A stretch of 64,000 nt of DNA from Misgurnus anguillicaudatus (Eukaryota; Chordata; Actinopteri; Cypriniformes; Cobitidae), in contig NW_027395276.1 in NCBI RefSeq assembly GCF_027580225.2, forward strand, positions 4,075,501-4,139,500, in the 5' to 3' direction. How positions within the stretch are numbered: the stretch's first letter is position 1; every line of letters begins with the position of its first letter. Below, piece after piece: positions 49,101-53,978 of this stretch. A model generated the notes under the pieces. It was not told the origin of the DNA, did no database searches, and saw only the letters and a list, made by a program, of their open reading frames with translations. The translations under genes were made by a program, and so were the position numbers.

Positions 49101-51992
49101 AAAGTTGAGCTCATGCAGTGTTGTAAGTGAAGATTTCTCAGTGATTCAGGTTTATTTTACAGCAGGATCTCCTAACCCAGTGCTTCTCAAATAGTGGGGC
49201 GGGACCCCCAGGGGGGGCTCGAAGCGACACCAGGGGGGGCGCGCGAGACCCCAGGGAAAATACTTTTTCAGGAAGTGATTTTTAAAGACATTACACCCCA
49301 ATCACGCTGTAAACCGCTTGTGTTATTTATTGATTATATTTAATTTTTCAGTATCAAATGGTCAAAAAATATTATACTTTAAATAAGGATTGATTTTTTA
49401 TTTCAGGCAAATTGTTGCAGTTGCTTTTCTGTTACAGACTAAAAAACAATGTTAATAAAGTTATTCTTTGTTGTAAGTTGATCGATATTTCTTTTTTTGT
49501 GTTTTCTTTTTGTGTTTTCTCAATGTTAATAAGGATACAATGTTTTGCAGATGTGTAATTTTATAGGCAAATTATACTATTTATAGTCGCGGCGGAGAGT
49601 TGGGGGGCGCGAAATGTTTACCTCTTCCTAGGGGGGGCGTGACAGAAAATAATTGAGAAGCACTGTCCTAACCTAACATCAAACTTACAGGACAGCATGA
49701 GACTGTGTTGACATCTTAGTTTTGTTTTAAAGGGCCCATATTATGCAAAATCCACTTTTACAGAGTTTTTGGATATAAATGTTTGTGAACACAAACGCCC
49801 TACAATGAAAAAAATCTCCTTTTTAACCCCATTAAACCAAAGCAGTGTCATTAGACTCATTGTGTTTTGATTCTCTTGTTAATGTGATGTCACACTGACA
49901 AAGCTCCGCCCACAGCCACTGACTGTCTGGATAATTTTTACCAAAAAGCTTTTCTGAATATATTTGTTAGCCATTGTAGCAGTGATTTGGCTTATGATAC
50001 TATTGTCTCAGACTGTATTCACAGGAATCAGATCTATTAAAAGCGCTCACTATCTGTTAGTAAAGGAGTGAGAAGCTGAAGCTCATTTGCATTTAAAGGT
50101 ACAGACATCAAATAGGGGCATTTTGGACATGCTATAATAAATGATCTGTGGGGTATTTTGAGCTAAAACTTTACAGACACATTCTAGGCACACCTGAAAC
50201 GTATATTACATCTTGTAAAAAATGGGCATAATATGTGTCCTTTAAACATTTGATTGCTGATATCTTTACAACACAGTCAAGATCTATTCTGGATCGGTTG
50301 GGAAATCCTGCATTAGACTTTAGTTTTTGTGTTGACTTCATTGTAGATGTTATTGATTTTCTCATTAGTGTAGATTCCTAATAAACTATCTAGTTAGATG
50401 CTCTCTACATACAGTACAGTAGTGTTAGTAGTGAGATACAGTATACTAGTGTAAATGTACTGCATTTCTCTCTCTTTCACTGTTGTTCACTGCAAAATCA
50501 CAAGCAGTCATCACATTGTTGTGAAGAAACTAGCATGCATTTTGTTTGAAATTGAATATTAGCATACATACAGTATATACACTGAATATAACTGTAAATC
50601 AGCATGCAGTGTGCTAAATTATTATCATATGACCCCATTATAGTGCATATTTAACCCCTTAACTGGAACTGTCCTGTCAGCGGGACACCTGAGTTTACTT
50701 CAATATTTTGCATGTAAATTTTAATCTATCATGCCAAACTATATATTGTTGGAAAGGTCTAAGAATGTAGTTTTCATGTTTCAAAATCTTTTAGCAGTAA
50801 TAATGATGCTGTGACAGTCATTTATTAGTTTGTGATGAGAGTATGCAGCAATCTGTTAACACCTAGTGGCCGTTGCTGGTAAAACCACTAAAATTATAAC
50901 CTTTTTATGTATAAAATATATACTTTATTGCATTATTTGTATTAATTGCAATAAATTTAAACTGCTATAACTTTTTTTATTTAATATTTTCACCTCCAGA
51001 CACATCGGTGAAAAACTTTAAAGTGTCTTCTTTAAAACAAGACTAGATTAGGTTTCTAGACCAAAAAAAAAAAGCCAGTTATATTAATTTGAAGGTGTAT
51101 CACCTTTTCGAACCAAACCACCCCAGGCTGCATCAGTTTACATTCAGTGGCATTTGGTTATTAGCACAGAAACAAATCATAAAAGCATTTTTATCAGTTT
51201 TTTATTCTAAATTTTTTATAGTCAAATTAAGTACTCAATTAAAAAGGCATTGTTTAAAACAGATATCACTTCTGGTTCATTCCTCACATTGGTCGATCAG
51301 GTTTATCAGAGGTGTATAATTCTTAAGTATTTTATTTTCATAGCATCTGTGCTTTATCAGAGTGTTTGTCTTGGGAAAAAATGTACTTTTCTTTACTAAA
51401 AAATGTTCACTACATTCTAAAGCATAAAACCATACTGTGTAATTATTATATATTGCATATTAAAATTGATTTAATGCCTAATTACATAAAAATTGTGTAC
51501 TTTTACTTTCTTGAGTAAAAGTACGAAAAAATTTTTACTTAAGTAAAAGTACAAAAAATTACTAGATGTTTAATGTACTTAAATATTAAATATAAACCAA
51601 AAACTTAAAAATTATGAAATGTAGTGGAGTAAAAATGATGATAATATGTTTTGGAATGTTTGTTTTCCAAAGAAAAACACGAATAAAATACGAATAATTG
51701 AAAATTTACTTTACAAATCTGGGTTTAGTGCAATGCATTGTGGGAAAGAGTATTCAGTGTTCTGGTTTTATATTACACATTTTGACTTAACTAACGTAAT
51801 AAGTCATCTGGATATAACATACATACAAAAAATGTTGATTTTGTACACAGTATACATACTGCATGCTTGAAAATAGTTGCCTTTTAGAGAAGTACGAGAG
51901 TATGACATTATAAACACAGACACACAGGTTTGGCTCCTCATACATTTGCTCTTTCTGTCTTTGTGTGTATTTCATGGCCTCTGCATGTCTCC

Positions 51993-52033
<41 letters not shown>

Positions 52034-52165
52034 GTGCTGTCTGTCTGTCTGCATGTGCTCGTGTCTCTGGCGCCCTCTGCTGTTGTGGTGTTTCAGCAGC
52101 ATCAAGATGAGAGAAGTTGGGTTCATTCACCTCTTCATTATAACTCTGTATCTGATGAGGATTAA
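9058..52165 (+). CDS. pip5k1c: Phosphatidylinositol-4-phosphate 5-kinase type I gamma
   Basis: Makes PI(4,5)P2 from PI4P at the plasma membrane, focal adhesions and synapses (family knowledge). Exons: 9058-9151, 32299-32330, 33698-33787, 34105-34235, 34456-34573, 37689-37841, 42427-42726, 42806-43008, 43217-43300, 43412-43460, 45931-46015, 46095-46256, 46419-46551, 46630-46665, 46946-47056, 47798-48017, then optional 49054-49122 and 52097-52171. All phases agree. The first 16 encode 667 residues. The G-loop is [11 protein letters not shown] (168-178), ATP lysine K187, catalytic [10 protein letters not shown] (D315), metal-binding IID (D396), and the activation loop includes [16 protein letters not shown]. 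The long acidic tail matches type I gamma and not alpha or beta. With exon 52097 the protein gains 22 residues containing the talin-binding region. The start codon opens a GC-rich first exon. The N-terminus ([17 protein letters not shown]) is poorly conserved. Fish usually have two paralogues; which one this is remains open. Confidence 0.95.
9152..10972. other. pip5k1c intron 1, first part
   Basis: No coding exon seen. It contains a T-run followed by about a dozen G residues near 10263-10282 and otherwise unremarkable AT-rich sequence. No paired repeat was found. Confidence 0.5.
10973..11725. mobile_element. long foldback element, 0.7 kb
   Basis: Arms of about 270 bp (11043-11312 and 11455-11725) are almost perfect inverted repeats: GTCCATCGTTTTTCAGACAA at the left end mirrors TTGTCTGAAAAACGATGGAC at the right, and the inner ends are TAGCGCCGCCAT and ATGGCGGCGCTA. 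The spacer is about 140 bp. The left flank TTAAAGGGATAGTTC resembles the common TTAA-target MITE end. Non-coding. Confidence 0.85.
11726..13090. other. pip5k1c intron 1 segment with AAGT microsatellite
   Basis: Holds a short (AAGT)n run at about 12305-12330 and next to it a TTTATTTATATAGCACTTTTC repeat tail. No gene or other repeat could be assigned. Confidence 0.5.
13090..14110. repeat. 1-kb minisatellite with higher-order structure
   Basis: Tandem segments each begin GGTTGCTA and end in words such as GGGTGTTCTGAGT or GGTTCTGGGT, 20, 25 or 32 bp long. They are grouped into a higher-order block of about 109-129 bp (32+32+20(+20)+25) that repeats about seven times with small changes. It lies in intron 1 of pip5k1c. 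Confidence 0.9.
14110..14920. other. pip5k1c intron 1, unassigned
   Basis: No exon, RNA gene or repeat recognised. Confidence 0.45.
15509..16861. mobile_element. hAT-like element, 1353 bp, nested
   Basis: Left end TAGGGCTGCAGCTATCGATTC, right end GAATCGTTTCAGCCCTA, exact 8-bp target repeat CATGAAAT (15501-15508, 16862-16869). Subterminal ATCGATTAATCGAG-type words are present in both orientations. Non-coding. Confidence 0.85.
16935..17249. mobile_element. TTAA-target MITE (Angel/Kolobok-like)
   Basis: A palindromic element with ends AGGGATTCACCCAAAAATG and CATTTTGTGTGAACTATCCCT, flanked by TTAA at 16931 and 17250. The end sequence is a very common fish MITE type (recognised from memory). Confidence 0.75.
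18229..18441. mobile_element. short hAT-like foldback, 213 bp
   Basis: Arms of about 75 bp start CAGTGTTTCCCAACCCTGG and end inverted GATTGGGAAACACTG. Exact 8-bp target repeat CTCTAATC (18221-18228, 18442-18449). Confidence 0.9.
18450..19475. other. pip5k1c intron 1 between elements
   Basis: No exon seen; apart from the degenerate right border of the possible outer hAT remnant near 18990-19050, nothing is assignable. Confidence 0.4.
19905..20078 (+). repeat. 5' LTR of the Gypsy element
   Basis: 174 bp, TGTTGTGATATG...CACACGTAACA, identical by eye to 24148-24321. It should hold the promoter and the R region; no TATA box or poly(A) signal was assigned. Confidence 0.95.
20079..20092 (+). promoter_or_regulatory. 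primer binding site, tRNA-Leu type
   Basis: TGGTGTCAGAAGTG follows the LTR without a gap. From memory it complements the 3' end of vertebrate tRNA-Leu(CAA) with CCA added (14 nt). Confidence 0.7.
20125..24021 (+). CDS. Gag-Pol polyprotein of the Gypsy element (1298 aa)
   Basis: A single ORF with no frameshift. In order: a Gag-like region (about 1-210); two CCHC zinc knuckles, the second [14 protein letters not shown] (about 213-250); an aspartic protease with LDTGAQ (D308); reverse transcriptase with YIDD (D581); RNase H with VSVDASKSG (D728), the EKEML glutamate and TDHKPLE; integrase with an H..H..C-x2-C zinc region (HESHLG...CEVC) and catalytic D1009, D1063, E1099 (D-x35-E). The RT-RNaseH-integrase order is that of Ty3/Gypsy, not Copia. 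Gag and Pol share a frame with no stop between, so their ratio must be set in another way, such as proteolysis. No env and no recognised chromodomain. All key residues seen, so the copy looks competent. Confidence 0.95.
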   Translation: MEGLKPPAGLDLRHGNLSENWRRFRQRFELYSVASGYATRTAKVQSSLFLHVAGEDAVEVYNTFTFENDDEKYNLVKIMEQFETYCNPKKNITYERYKFFTCVQGEMSISQYVTELRRKAKSCEFGELEESLIRDRLVCGINLDSLRERLLRESEATLEKCVQICIASETTKAQMQQMHEEKKAQLTMTESRHIDAVKQKQSCKNEWKTKTKTERACFKCKRCGIEHLPRSCPAFGKQCRNCDKMNHFAKMCRSKKVHAVAGNVTELCDDLFVGIVQAQSLKYTKASLKEEWTTDLEIGKTCVNFKLDTGAQANVIPYSLLEKMGKRRMLKNSNVKLSTYTGEKISVKGQCDLAVKYKTMPLLVRFVVTKREVKPVLGIQTCEELNLVQRVMMINDMDIFTEYADVFEGMGCLEGEHSIRVDENVTPKVHPPRKIPVAMRERLKAELERMERMKVIKKVEEPTKWVNPFVIVEKPNGSLRICLDPRDLNAAVMREHYQLPTVDEITCRLPKAKYFSVLDASSGFWQIKLDDASSRLCTFNTPFGRYRFLRLPFGINSASEVFHKKVQQLFEGIDGVETYIDDILVWAETKEQHDDRLRQVLERARVKNFRLNKDKCKICLDEIKYLGHIITKDGLKPDMAKLEAVRKMPVPECKKDVSRFLGMVTFLAKFVPNLSQHTTVLRDLLRDEVEWQWKDEHQQAFEKLKLMLTETPVLRYYDVSLPVTVSVDASKSGLGAVLLQEDKPVAYASRALTVTEQRYAQIEKEMLAIVFGVERFHQFVYGREIEVQTDHKPLEIIMKKPLNRAPARIQRLLMRLQKYQLNVKFRPGKEMHVADALSRACLAETETSEKEDITEAQVHMLLTNVPVSEKKLTEFQRETERDATLIKLLKVVQNGWPRKMKKVPREIQNYWNYREEISAVDGILFKGEQIIVPASMRTDMLHRIHESHLGIESCRRRAREVLFWPGMSKSIEDMVSHCEVCSAHRRFQTKEPLQPHSVPDRPWQKIGVDLFTYNKKEYLIMVDYFSKFIEVDLLKNDTRSMTVIKLLKSQFARYGIPEVVISDNGPQFASQEFRKFSKEWEFQHKTTSPHHAQSNGMVERAVQTVKRMLKKTEADERDPYISLLNLRNTPLETIGVSPAQLLMGRRVRTRLPASTVLLNPKTVTASVKESLENRQKKQKEKFDFGTKQLQKLTVGENVRVWQNGVWNPAQVTALAEQPRSYVVETPDGQLYRRNRKYLMSKTGEYKAKTEEVDQSLINDCHETRAVLDDKETASSCTGQIKTRSGRIVAKPQRLIAEM
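24125..24147 (+). other. polypurine tract of the Gypsy element
   Basis: An A-run followed by GAAGGA immediately before the 3' LTR; primes plus-strand synthesis. Confidence 0.75.
24148..24321 (+). repeat. 3' LTR of the Gypsy element
   Basis: 174 bp, identical by eye to the 5' LTR; followed by the CTTAC target repeat. Confidence 0.95.
24824..26010. other. pip5k1c intron 1 with GT microsatellite
   Basis: No exon seen. A (GT)n/(GTGC)n tract with GTTC interruptions runs at about 25876-25936. Confidence 0.5.
26011..27164. mobile_element. palindromic CCAGC-rich element hosting family R copy C
   Basis: Left end CCCTACTGATAAATCCAGC with AAGACCAGCATAA mirrors right end TTATGCTGGTCTTAGC and TTTTTCAGTAGGG. 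The centre is split by the 918-bp transposon. Confidence 0.7.
26180..27097. mobile_element. 918-bp TIR transposon, family R, copy C
   Basis: Same element as copies A and B; left end GGGGGATTCTCACAAAAAC (one base changed), right end TTTCGTGAGAATCACCC. Target repeat AGCT at 26176-26179 and 27098-27101. Non-coding. Confidence 0.9.
27165..28319. other. pip5k1c intron 1, unassigned
   Basis: AT-rich; no exon, RNA gene or paired repeat recognised. Confidence 0.45.
28642..29488 (+). mobile_element. 847-bp element carrying a RecQ-like helicase fragment
   Basis: Short terminal inverted repeats TAGCCTG and CAGGCTA with an exact 9-bp target repeat ATATAGCCC (28633-28641, 29489-29497). A 9-bp duplication is usual for Mutator-like elements; the assignment is inference. 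It holds the helicase fragment 28819-29190. Confidence 0.65.
28819..29190 (+). pseudogene. RecQ-like SF2 helicase fragment, internally deleted and frameshifted
   Basis: From ATG 28819 one frame gives [16 protein letters not shown] and, near 28946-28972, the Walker A motif LPTGFGKS. It then loses the frame. A second frame continues with [29 protein letters not shown] and the Walker B/DEAH-like [11 protein letters not shown]. Compared with remembered fish RecQ-like proteins found in many genomic copies, about 25 residues between the two pieces are missing. A splice-donor-like GGTAAGA follows MYKW, so this was probably a first exon. It cannot make an active helicase. Confidence 0.7.
30200..30257. 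mobile_element. 58-bp retroposed tail with 13-bp target duplication
   Basis: A short insert including ACAATAAAGCTTC and TTCATTCATTCAAAA is flanked by TCCTTGATTATTA (30187-30199 and 30258-30270). It interrupts the right arm of the foldback element and looks like the 3' tail of a LINE or SINE. Confidence 0.6.
30577..32298. other. pip5k1c intron 1, last part
   Basis: AT-rich with no recognised exon or complete repeat. The stretch near 30915-30990 (GGCCAATCAGAATCAAG) resembles a dispersed fish repeat from memory only. Confidence 0.4.
32299..32330 (+). CDS. pip5k1c: pip5k1c exon 2
   Basis: 32 nt encoding (D)[10 protein letters not shown], acceptor ATTTCAG, donor GTAAAG; completes the phase-1 codon of exon 1. 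Confidence 0.75.
32478..33581. mobile_element. element with TIR GGGCYGGGTTTCCC
   Basis: GGGCCGGGTTTCCCAAAAC at the left mirrors GTTTTCGGGAAACCCAGCC at the right. A second similar end (GGGCCGTTTCCCAAAAG) sits at about 32551, suggesting nesting. Lies in intron 2. The target duplication is not clear. Confidence 0.6.
33698..33787 (+). CDS. pip5k1c: pip5k1c exon 3
   Basis: Encodes [20 protein letters not shown] and [10 protein letters not shown], the conserved lead-in to the kinase domain. Its donor is the first GT of a short GT repeat. Confidence 0.9.
34105..34235 (+). CDS. pip5k1c: pip5k1c exon 4
   Basis: Encodes [38 protein letters not shown] and IFFP; near-identical to remembered mammalian PIP5K1C. 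Phase 2 end. Confidence 0.95.
34456..34573 (+). CDS. pip5k1c: pip5k1c exon 5
   Basis: Encodes [39 protein letters not shown]; phase 0 end at GTGAGA. Confidence 0.95.
34677..34820. repeat. hairpin repeat in intron 5
   Basis: GCCAGGTAAAT, GTTATCAAAATCTA and CTCTCAAACA(T/C)TGGGGGCG on the left are mirrored on the right up to ATTTACCTGGC. A small foldback MITE. Confidence 0.65.
35537..36117. mobile_element. palindromic MITE, family shared with 53201-53676
   Basis: Contains CTCTGCTTTCAAACAAA, GTTTCATCCTA and a right end GGCGGGGAAAGAGTTAA, all also seen at 53201-53676. Here one segment (GTTTCATCCTATCT...) is duplicated internally. Confidence 0.65.
36155..36375. repeat. partial arm of a foldback family (full copy 44543-45602)
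   Basis: TTTGTTTTAGTTGGACTCTTG through GAACAGATATTTTTTATG and GAAGGTCCAATAACAGG matches 39690-39880 and, in part, the arms at 44543-45602. Confidence 0.6.
36382..37045. mobile_element. hAT-like MITE, 664 bp
   Basis: Ends CAGTGTTGGGTGTAACTAG and GAGTAACTTACCCAACACTG; exact 8-bp target repeat CTCATAAA (36374-36381, 37046-37053). A related end starts at about 48045. Confidence 0.9.
37689..37841 (+). CDS. pip5k1c: pip5k1c exon 6 (G-loop and ATP lysine)
   Basis: Encodes [34 protein letters not shown] and [16 protein letters not shown]. Holds the glycine-rich loop and the ATP-binding lysine K187. Confidence 0.97.
38776..39506. mobile_element. solo LTR, 731 bp
   Basis: Starts TGTCACGGTC, ends ACCGTGACA, with exact 5-bp target duplication AAATG (38771-38775, 39507-39511). 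It contains AATAAA near 39420 and three diverged internal repeats of about 100 bp around ACACGTGTTC. No internal retroelement genes and no second LTR, so it is the product of LTR-LTR recombination. Confidence 0.85.
39550..39880. repeat. partial copy of the foldback family at 44543
   Basis: TTATGTAAATGATAGAGAAAC, GTCACCATTATGGTGA and GTTTTAGTTGGACTC match 44543-44760. Only one arm is present. Confidence 0.65.
40333..42038. mobile_element. hAT-like element, 1.7 kb
   Basis: Left end CACTAGCGTAGCCAGG, right end inverted as CAGTCGCATAGCTATGGG; exact 8-bp target repeat CTCCCGCT (40325-40332, 42039-42046). GTGGGTGGGCCTAG occurs near both ends, and a segment around TTTAAAAG(T/C)CGTTTTCTTTC is repeated inside (41087, 41469). 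No transposase ORF. Confidence 0.8.
42427..42726 (+). CDS. pip5k1c: pip5k1c exon 7
   Basis: 300 nt, phase 0 at both ends. Encodes [54 protein letters not shown] and [10 protein letters not shown]. The following intron is only 79 bp. Confidence 0.97.
42806..43008 (+). CDS. pip5k1c: pip5k1c exon 8 (catalytic loop)
   Basis: Encodes [20 protein letters not shown] with the catalytic Asp of MDYS, then [15 protein letters not shown]. Phase 2 end at GTATGT. Confidence 0.97.
43100..43212. repeat. (CT)n microsatellite forming the polypyrimidine tract of exon 9
   Basis: About 55 CT units with a few G interruptions end 4 bp before the acceptor AG at 43215-43216. They fill more than half of the 208-bp intron 8. 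Confidence 0.95.
43217..43300 (+). CDS. pip5k1c: pip5k1c exon 9 (metal-binding IID)
   Basis: Encodes (T)[19 protein letters not shown] and [11 protein letters not shown] is the DFG-like metal-binding motif of PIP kinases. Confidence 0.95.
43412..43460 (+). CDS. pip5k1c: pip5k1c exon 10
   Basis: 49 nt encoding (R)[16 protein letters not shown]; acceptor CTTCAG, donor GTGAGT. Confidence 0.95.
43929..44134. mobile_element. short MITE
   Basis: Left end AGGAACAGTATGTAGGATT and right end TTCTTACATACTGTTCCT are inverted repeats; TTTAA follows the right end. About 205 bp in intron 10. Confidence 0.6.
44543..45602. mobile_element. foldback element, 1.06 kb
   Basis: TTGCTTGTTATGTAAATGATA at the left is mirrored by TATCATTTACATAACAAGCA at the right; inner arm segments also pair (CGCCATTATGGTGATC/GATCACCATAATGGTG; AATCAGAGTATGA/TCATACTCTGATT). 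Partial copies are at 36155 and 39550. Confidence 0.75.
45931..46015 (+). CDS. pip5k1c: pip5k1c exon 11 (activation loop)
   Basis: Encodes [19 protein letters not shown] then SSTVFKKST. Phase 1 end at GTGAGT. Confidence 0.95.
46095..46256 (+). CDS. pip5k1c: pip5k1c exon 12
   Basis: Encodes (S)[36 protein letters not shown] and [13 protein letters not shown]; the type I gamma tail begins here. Confidence 0.93.
46419..46551 (+). CDS. pip5k1c: pip5k1c exon 13
   Basis: Encodes (G)[36 protein letters not shown] and EHPRY, matching the remembered mammalian [20 protein letters not shown] block. Confidence 0.93.
46630..46665 (+). CDS. pip5k1c: pip5k1c exon 14
   Basis: 36 nt encoding (R)[11 protein letters not shown]; phases agree on both sides. 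Confidence 0.85.
46946..47056 (+). CDS. pip5k1c: pip5k1c exon 15
   Basis: Encodes (R)[48 protein letters not shown] matches the mammalian tail EEDLQQITVQVE. Confidence 0.9.
47125..47645. mobile_element. probable hAT-like element in intron 15
   Basis: AGGTCTTCACGAG near 47125 is inverted as ACGAGAAGACCT near 47635, and CTAAATTA flanks both sides. The outermost bases do not align cleanly, so the exact ends are uncertain. Confidence 0.5.
47798..48017 (+). CDS. pip5k1c: pip5k1c exon 16
   Basis: Encodes (N)[18 protein letters not shown] down to LATSSDICF. Ends in phase 0 after TTT at GTAAGT. From here three outcomes are possible: exon 17a, exon 17b, or the last exon that begins with TAA. Confidence 0.9.
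48045..48190. mobile_element. fragment related to the 36382 hAT MITE
   Basis: CAGTGTTGGGGAAAGTTACTT and repeated GTAACTAATTGCGTTACTT are typical of the same group of fish MITEs. Only one end is seen. Confidence 0.5.
48976..49050. repeat. GT-rich microsatellite before exon 17a
   Basis: Imperfect (TG)n with an alternating GTGTGCGCACACGTGTG stretch ends at the acceptor of exon 17a. Confidence 0.85.
49054..49122 (+). CDS. pip5k1c: pip5k1c optional exon 17a (23 codons)
   Basis: Acceptor GTTGTCAG, donor GTAAGT, exactly 69 nt, phase 0 at both ends, so it can be included without changing the frame. Encodes [20 protein letters not shown] and CSV. AEGRYW.YSP resembles, from memory, an alternative C-terminal exon of human PIPKI gamma splice forms. 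It repeats the W-x-Y-S-P pattern of the talin/AP-2 region. Expression cannot be shown from sequence. Confidence 0.75.
49178..49665. mobile_element. hAT-like element, 488 bp
   Basis: Ends CAGTGCTTCTCAAATAG and TTGAGAAGCACTG; exact 8-bp target repeat TCCTAACC (49170-49177, 49666-49673). G-rich internal runs (GGGGGGGC) appear near both ends. Confidence 0.9.
49731..50241. mobile_element. TTAA-target MITE, 511 bp
   Basis: AGGGCCCATATTATGCAAAA at the left is the inverse of the TGGGCATAATATGTGTCCT end at the right; TTAA lies outside at 49727 and 50242. Confidence 0.8.
50645..51110. repeat. interspersed repeat, copy 2 (copy 1 at 6283-7080)
   Basis: Shares long words with 6283-6487 and 6940-7080 and lacks the MITE that splits copy 1. 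Confidence 0.75.
51307..51712. mobile_element. truncated copy of the 3835-4222 hAT-like element
   Basis: Starts CAGAGGTGTATAATTC and follows the 3835 element closely, with about 55 extra bases, then stops matching at about 51712 without the right terminal repeat. Confidence 0.75.
51992..52051. repeat. (CTGT)n microsatellite before exon 17b
   Basis: About 13 CTGT units with one interruption, ending 45 bp before the exon 17b acceptor. Confidence 0.95.
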
Positions 52166-52171
52166 CAGGCA
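52097..52171 (+). CDS. pip5k1c: pip5k1c optional exon 17b with talin-binding motif and stop
   Basis: Acceptor TTTCAG at 52096 or CAGCAG at 52099 (NAGNAG). Encodes [22 protein letters not shown] and stop TAA (52163-52165); a donor GTAAGT at 52172 splices on to the last exon. DERSW and SPLHY match the long PIPKI gamma tail that binds talin and AP-2 in mammals, but the first Tyr of WVYSPLHY is His. Confidence 0.9.
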
Positions 52172-52323
52172 GTAAGTTTGCTGTTATAGGAACAAAACAC
52201 ATTCTCACAAACCCCTGGAGAAAAACACACAGGTGACACTGTGACGTCTTTATCTCATATGAACACACTATTACACCAGAGACAGAAGTTCATTGTTATG
52301 AAAAGTGCCTTGTGCTCTGATTG

Positions 52324-52942
52324 CAGGCTTGTGCACAATTCAAAATTGAATTGAGAACGATTCCTAAATTCCAATTCAATTCTTGAATTTGAATTGATGT
52401 CAAAAACAGGATCTAGAATTACAAATTGAATTAAAGCAGAATTGCAATTCAATAGAAATTCAAAGAAATTCATATACATATTATACAGTAAGTGAAGTGT
52501 TAAAAATGAAGCTTTCAGTATATGTCAGATATGATTGCATTACATATTCTATAAATTATATTTGTTTTAACTACTTGTACAGATTACATTAACAGGAAAT
52601 GTTTTCCCCCAGCAATTCATGTTAAAAAACTCTATCCACATAAATAATTAAGTTAGATTTTTTTGTAATTGTTATTTTGTGGAACACATTGGAACATTTC
52701 CCAGAACGCTTTTCTTTAATCAAGTACTATTCAAAATGGTTACCAAACAATTTTCCAAAGTAACTTTCCTAAACTGAATGTATGTGAGATTCTTTGTGTT
52801 GTGTGACTGTGGAATTTCTTTGAATTGACATGAATTTAATTCCACTTCCTGTCATTCCAATTCCAATTTAACTTCCTGTAGGGCGGAGTTAATCCAATTC
52901 ATGAATTGAATGGAGGCCAATTCTGAATTGTGCACAAGCCTA
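52324..52942. mobile_element. hAT-like element, 619 bp
   Basis: CAGGCTTGTGCACAATTC at the left and GAATTGTGCACAAGCCTA at the right; exact 8-bp target repeat TCTGATTG (52316-52323, 52943-52950). The interior is full of AATTGAATT words. Confidence 0.9.
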
Positions 52943-53200
52943 TCTGATTGGCCAGCTATCCAGTGCATTGTGATTGGCCAAATACCTTAAGCATTTGACA
53001 GAAATGTTACGCCACTTACCATGTTTGAAATATCAGCTTCCGAAACACAGCGTCTCCACGACATGGTGGTGACAGCAACAATACAACAGCAAGAATAAAA
53101 GTTACGCCTTCTTTTTTTTAGTATACGTTTCGGACGTTTTTTCCCATCAAATCTTCCCATTAGATTTAGCTGTTTTATGGCGTGGAAAAGCCTTCAATTT

Positions 53201-53676
53201 TAACTCTTTCCCCTCCAGCGTTTTTAAAAAAAAGTTGCCAGCCAGCGCCAGCATTTTTCATGATTTTCACAAAAGTTGAATGTCTTCAAGAAAATGTTCT
53301 TCTTTAAATATATAAACAAACAATACATCAGATGAAAGAACAGACCCTCTGCTTTCAAACAAAAAAAAAAGTTTCATCCTACCTTCATTAGTTCTCTTGT
53401 AATCACCTCTCAAACATGGGTAGGTTTCTTCAAAAACACCCAATTTTGAGCAAAAAGCTGAGATAATTCCATTTTTGCGAAGGACTTTTGATAGAGATCC
53501 CATTCAGAGCGATCTTTAAAACATACACGGAGCTCTTCTTTTTCACGTGAGGCGCTACTTCCGGGTTGTATAAGTATAATAGTGGTATTGCGGAAAGACG
53601 GAAAATCTCGTCATTGGCGGGGAAGCGTTTTCTCTTAATTGATGAGATATCTCGTCAATGGCGGCGAAAGAGTTAA
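53201..53676. mobile_element. palindromic MITE, second copy of the 35537 family
   Basis: AACTCTTTCCCCTCCAGCG at the left, GGCGGCGAAAGAGTTAA at the right; the middle matches 35537-36117. Confidence 0.75.
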
Positions 53677-53937
53677 AAAGAAGATCTCGAAAATTTTATT
53701 AAAACATGAAATGGCGTAATATGACCCCTTTAAAAGTAGTAAATGTAGATGTTACTGTAAATACTAATATTAAATACATGCATGATGCAAAAGTTATGGG
53801 TGTATAATTTACAATATTTGATTTAAAAGAGTTTTTCATGTTTGTGTTATTATTGTGTAAAAAGAACTTTAGTGATGTGTTGTCGTGTAAATGAAGATGC
53901 AACTATGTTTTTTTATTAGCTGATATTTCATTAATCT

Positions 53938-53938
<1 letters not shown>

Positions 53939-53976
<38 letters not shown>
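53939..53976. repeat. (CT)n microsatellite forming the polypyrimidine tract of the last exon
   Basis: About 19 CT units end 4 bp before the acceptor at 53981-53982. Confidence 0.95.
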
Positions 53977-53978
<2 letters not shown>

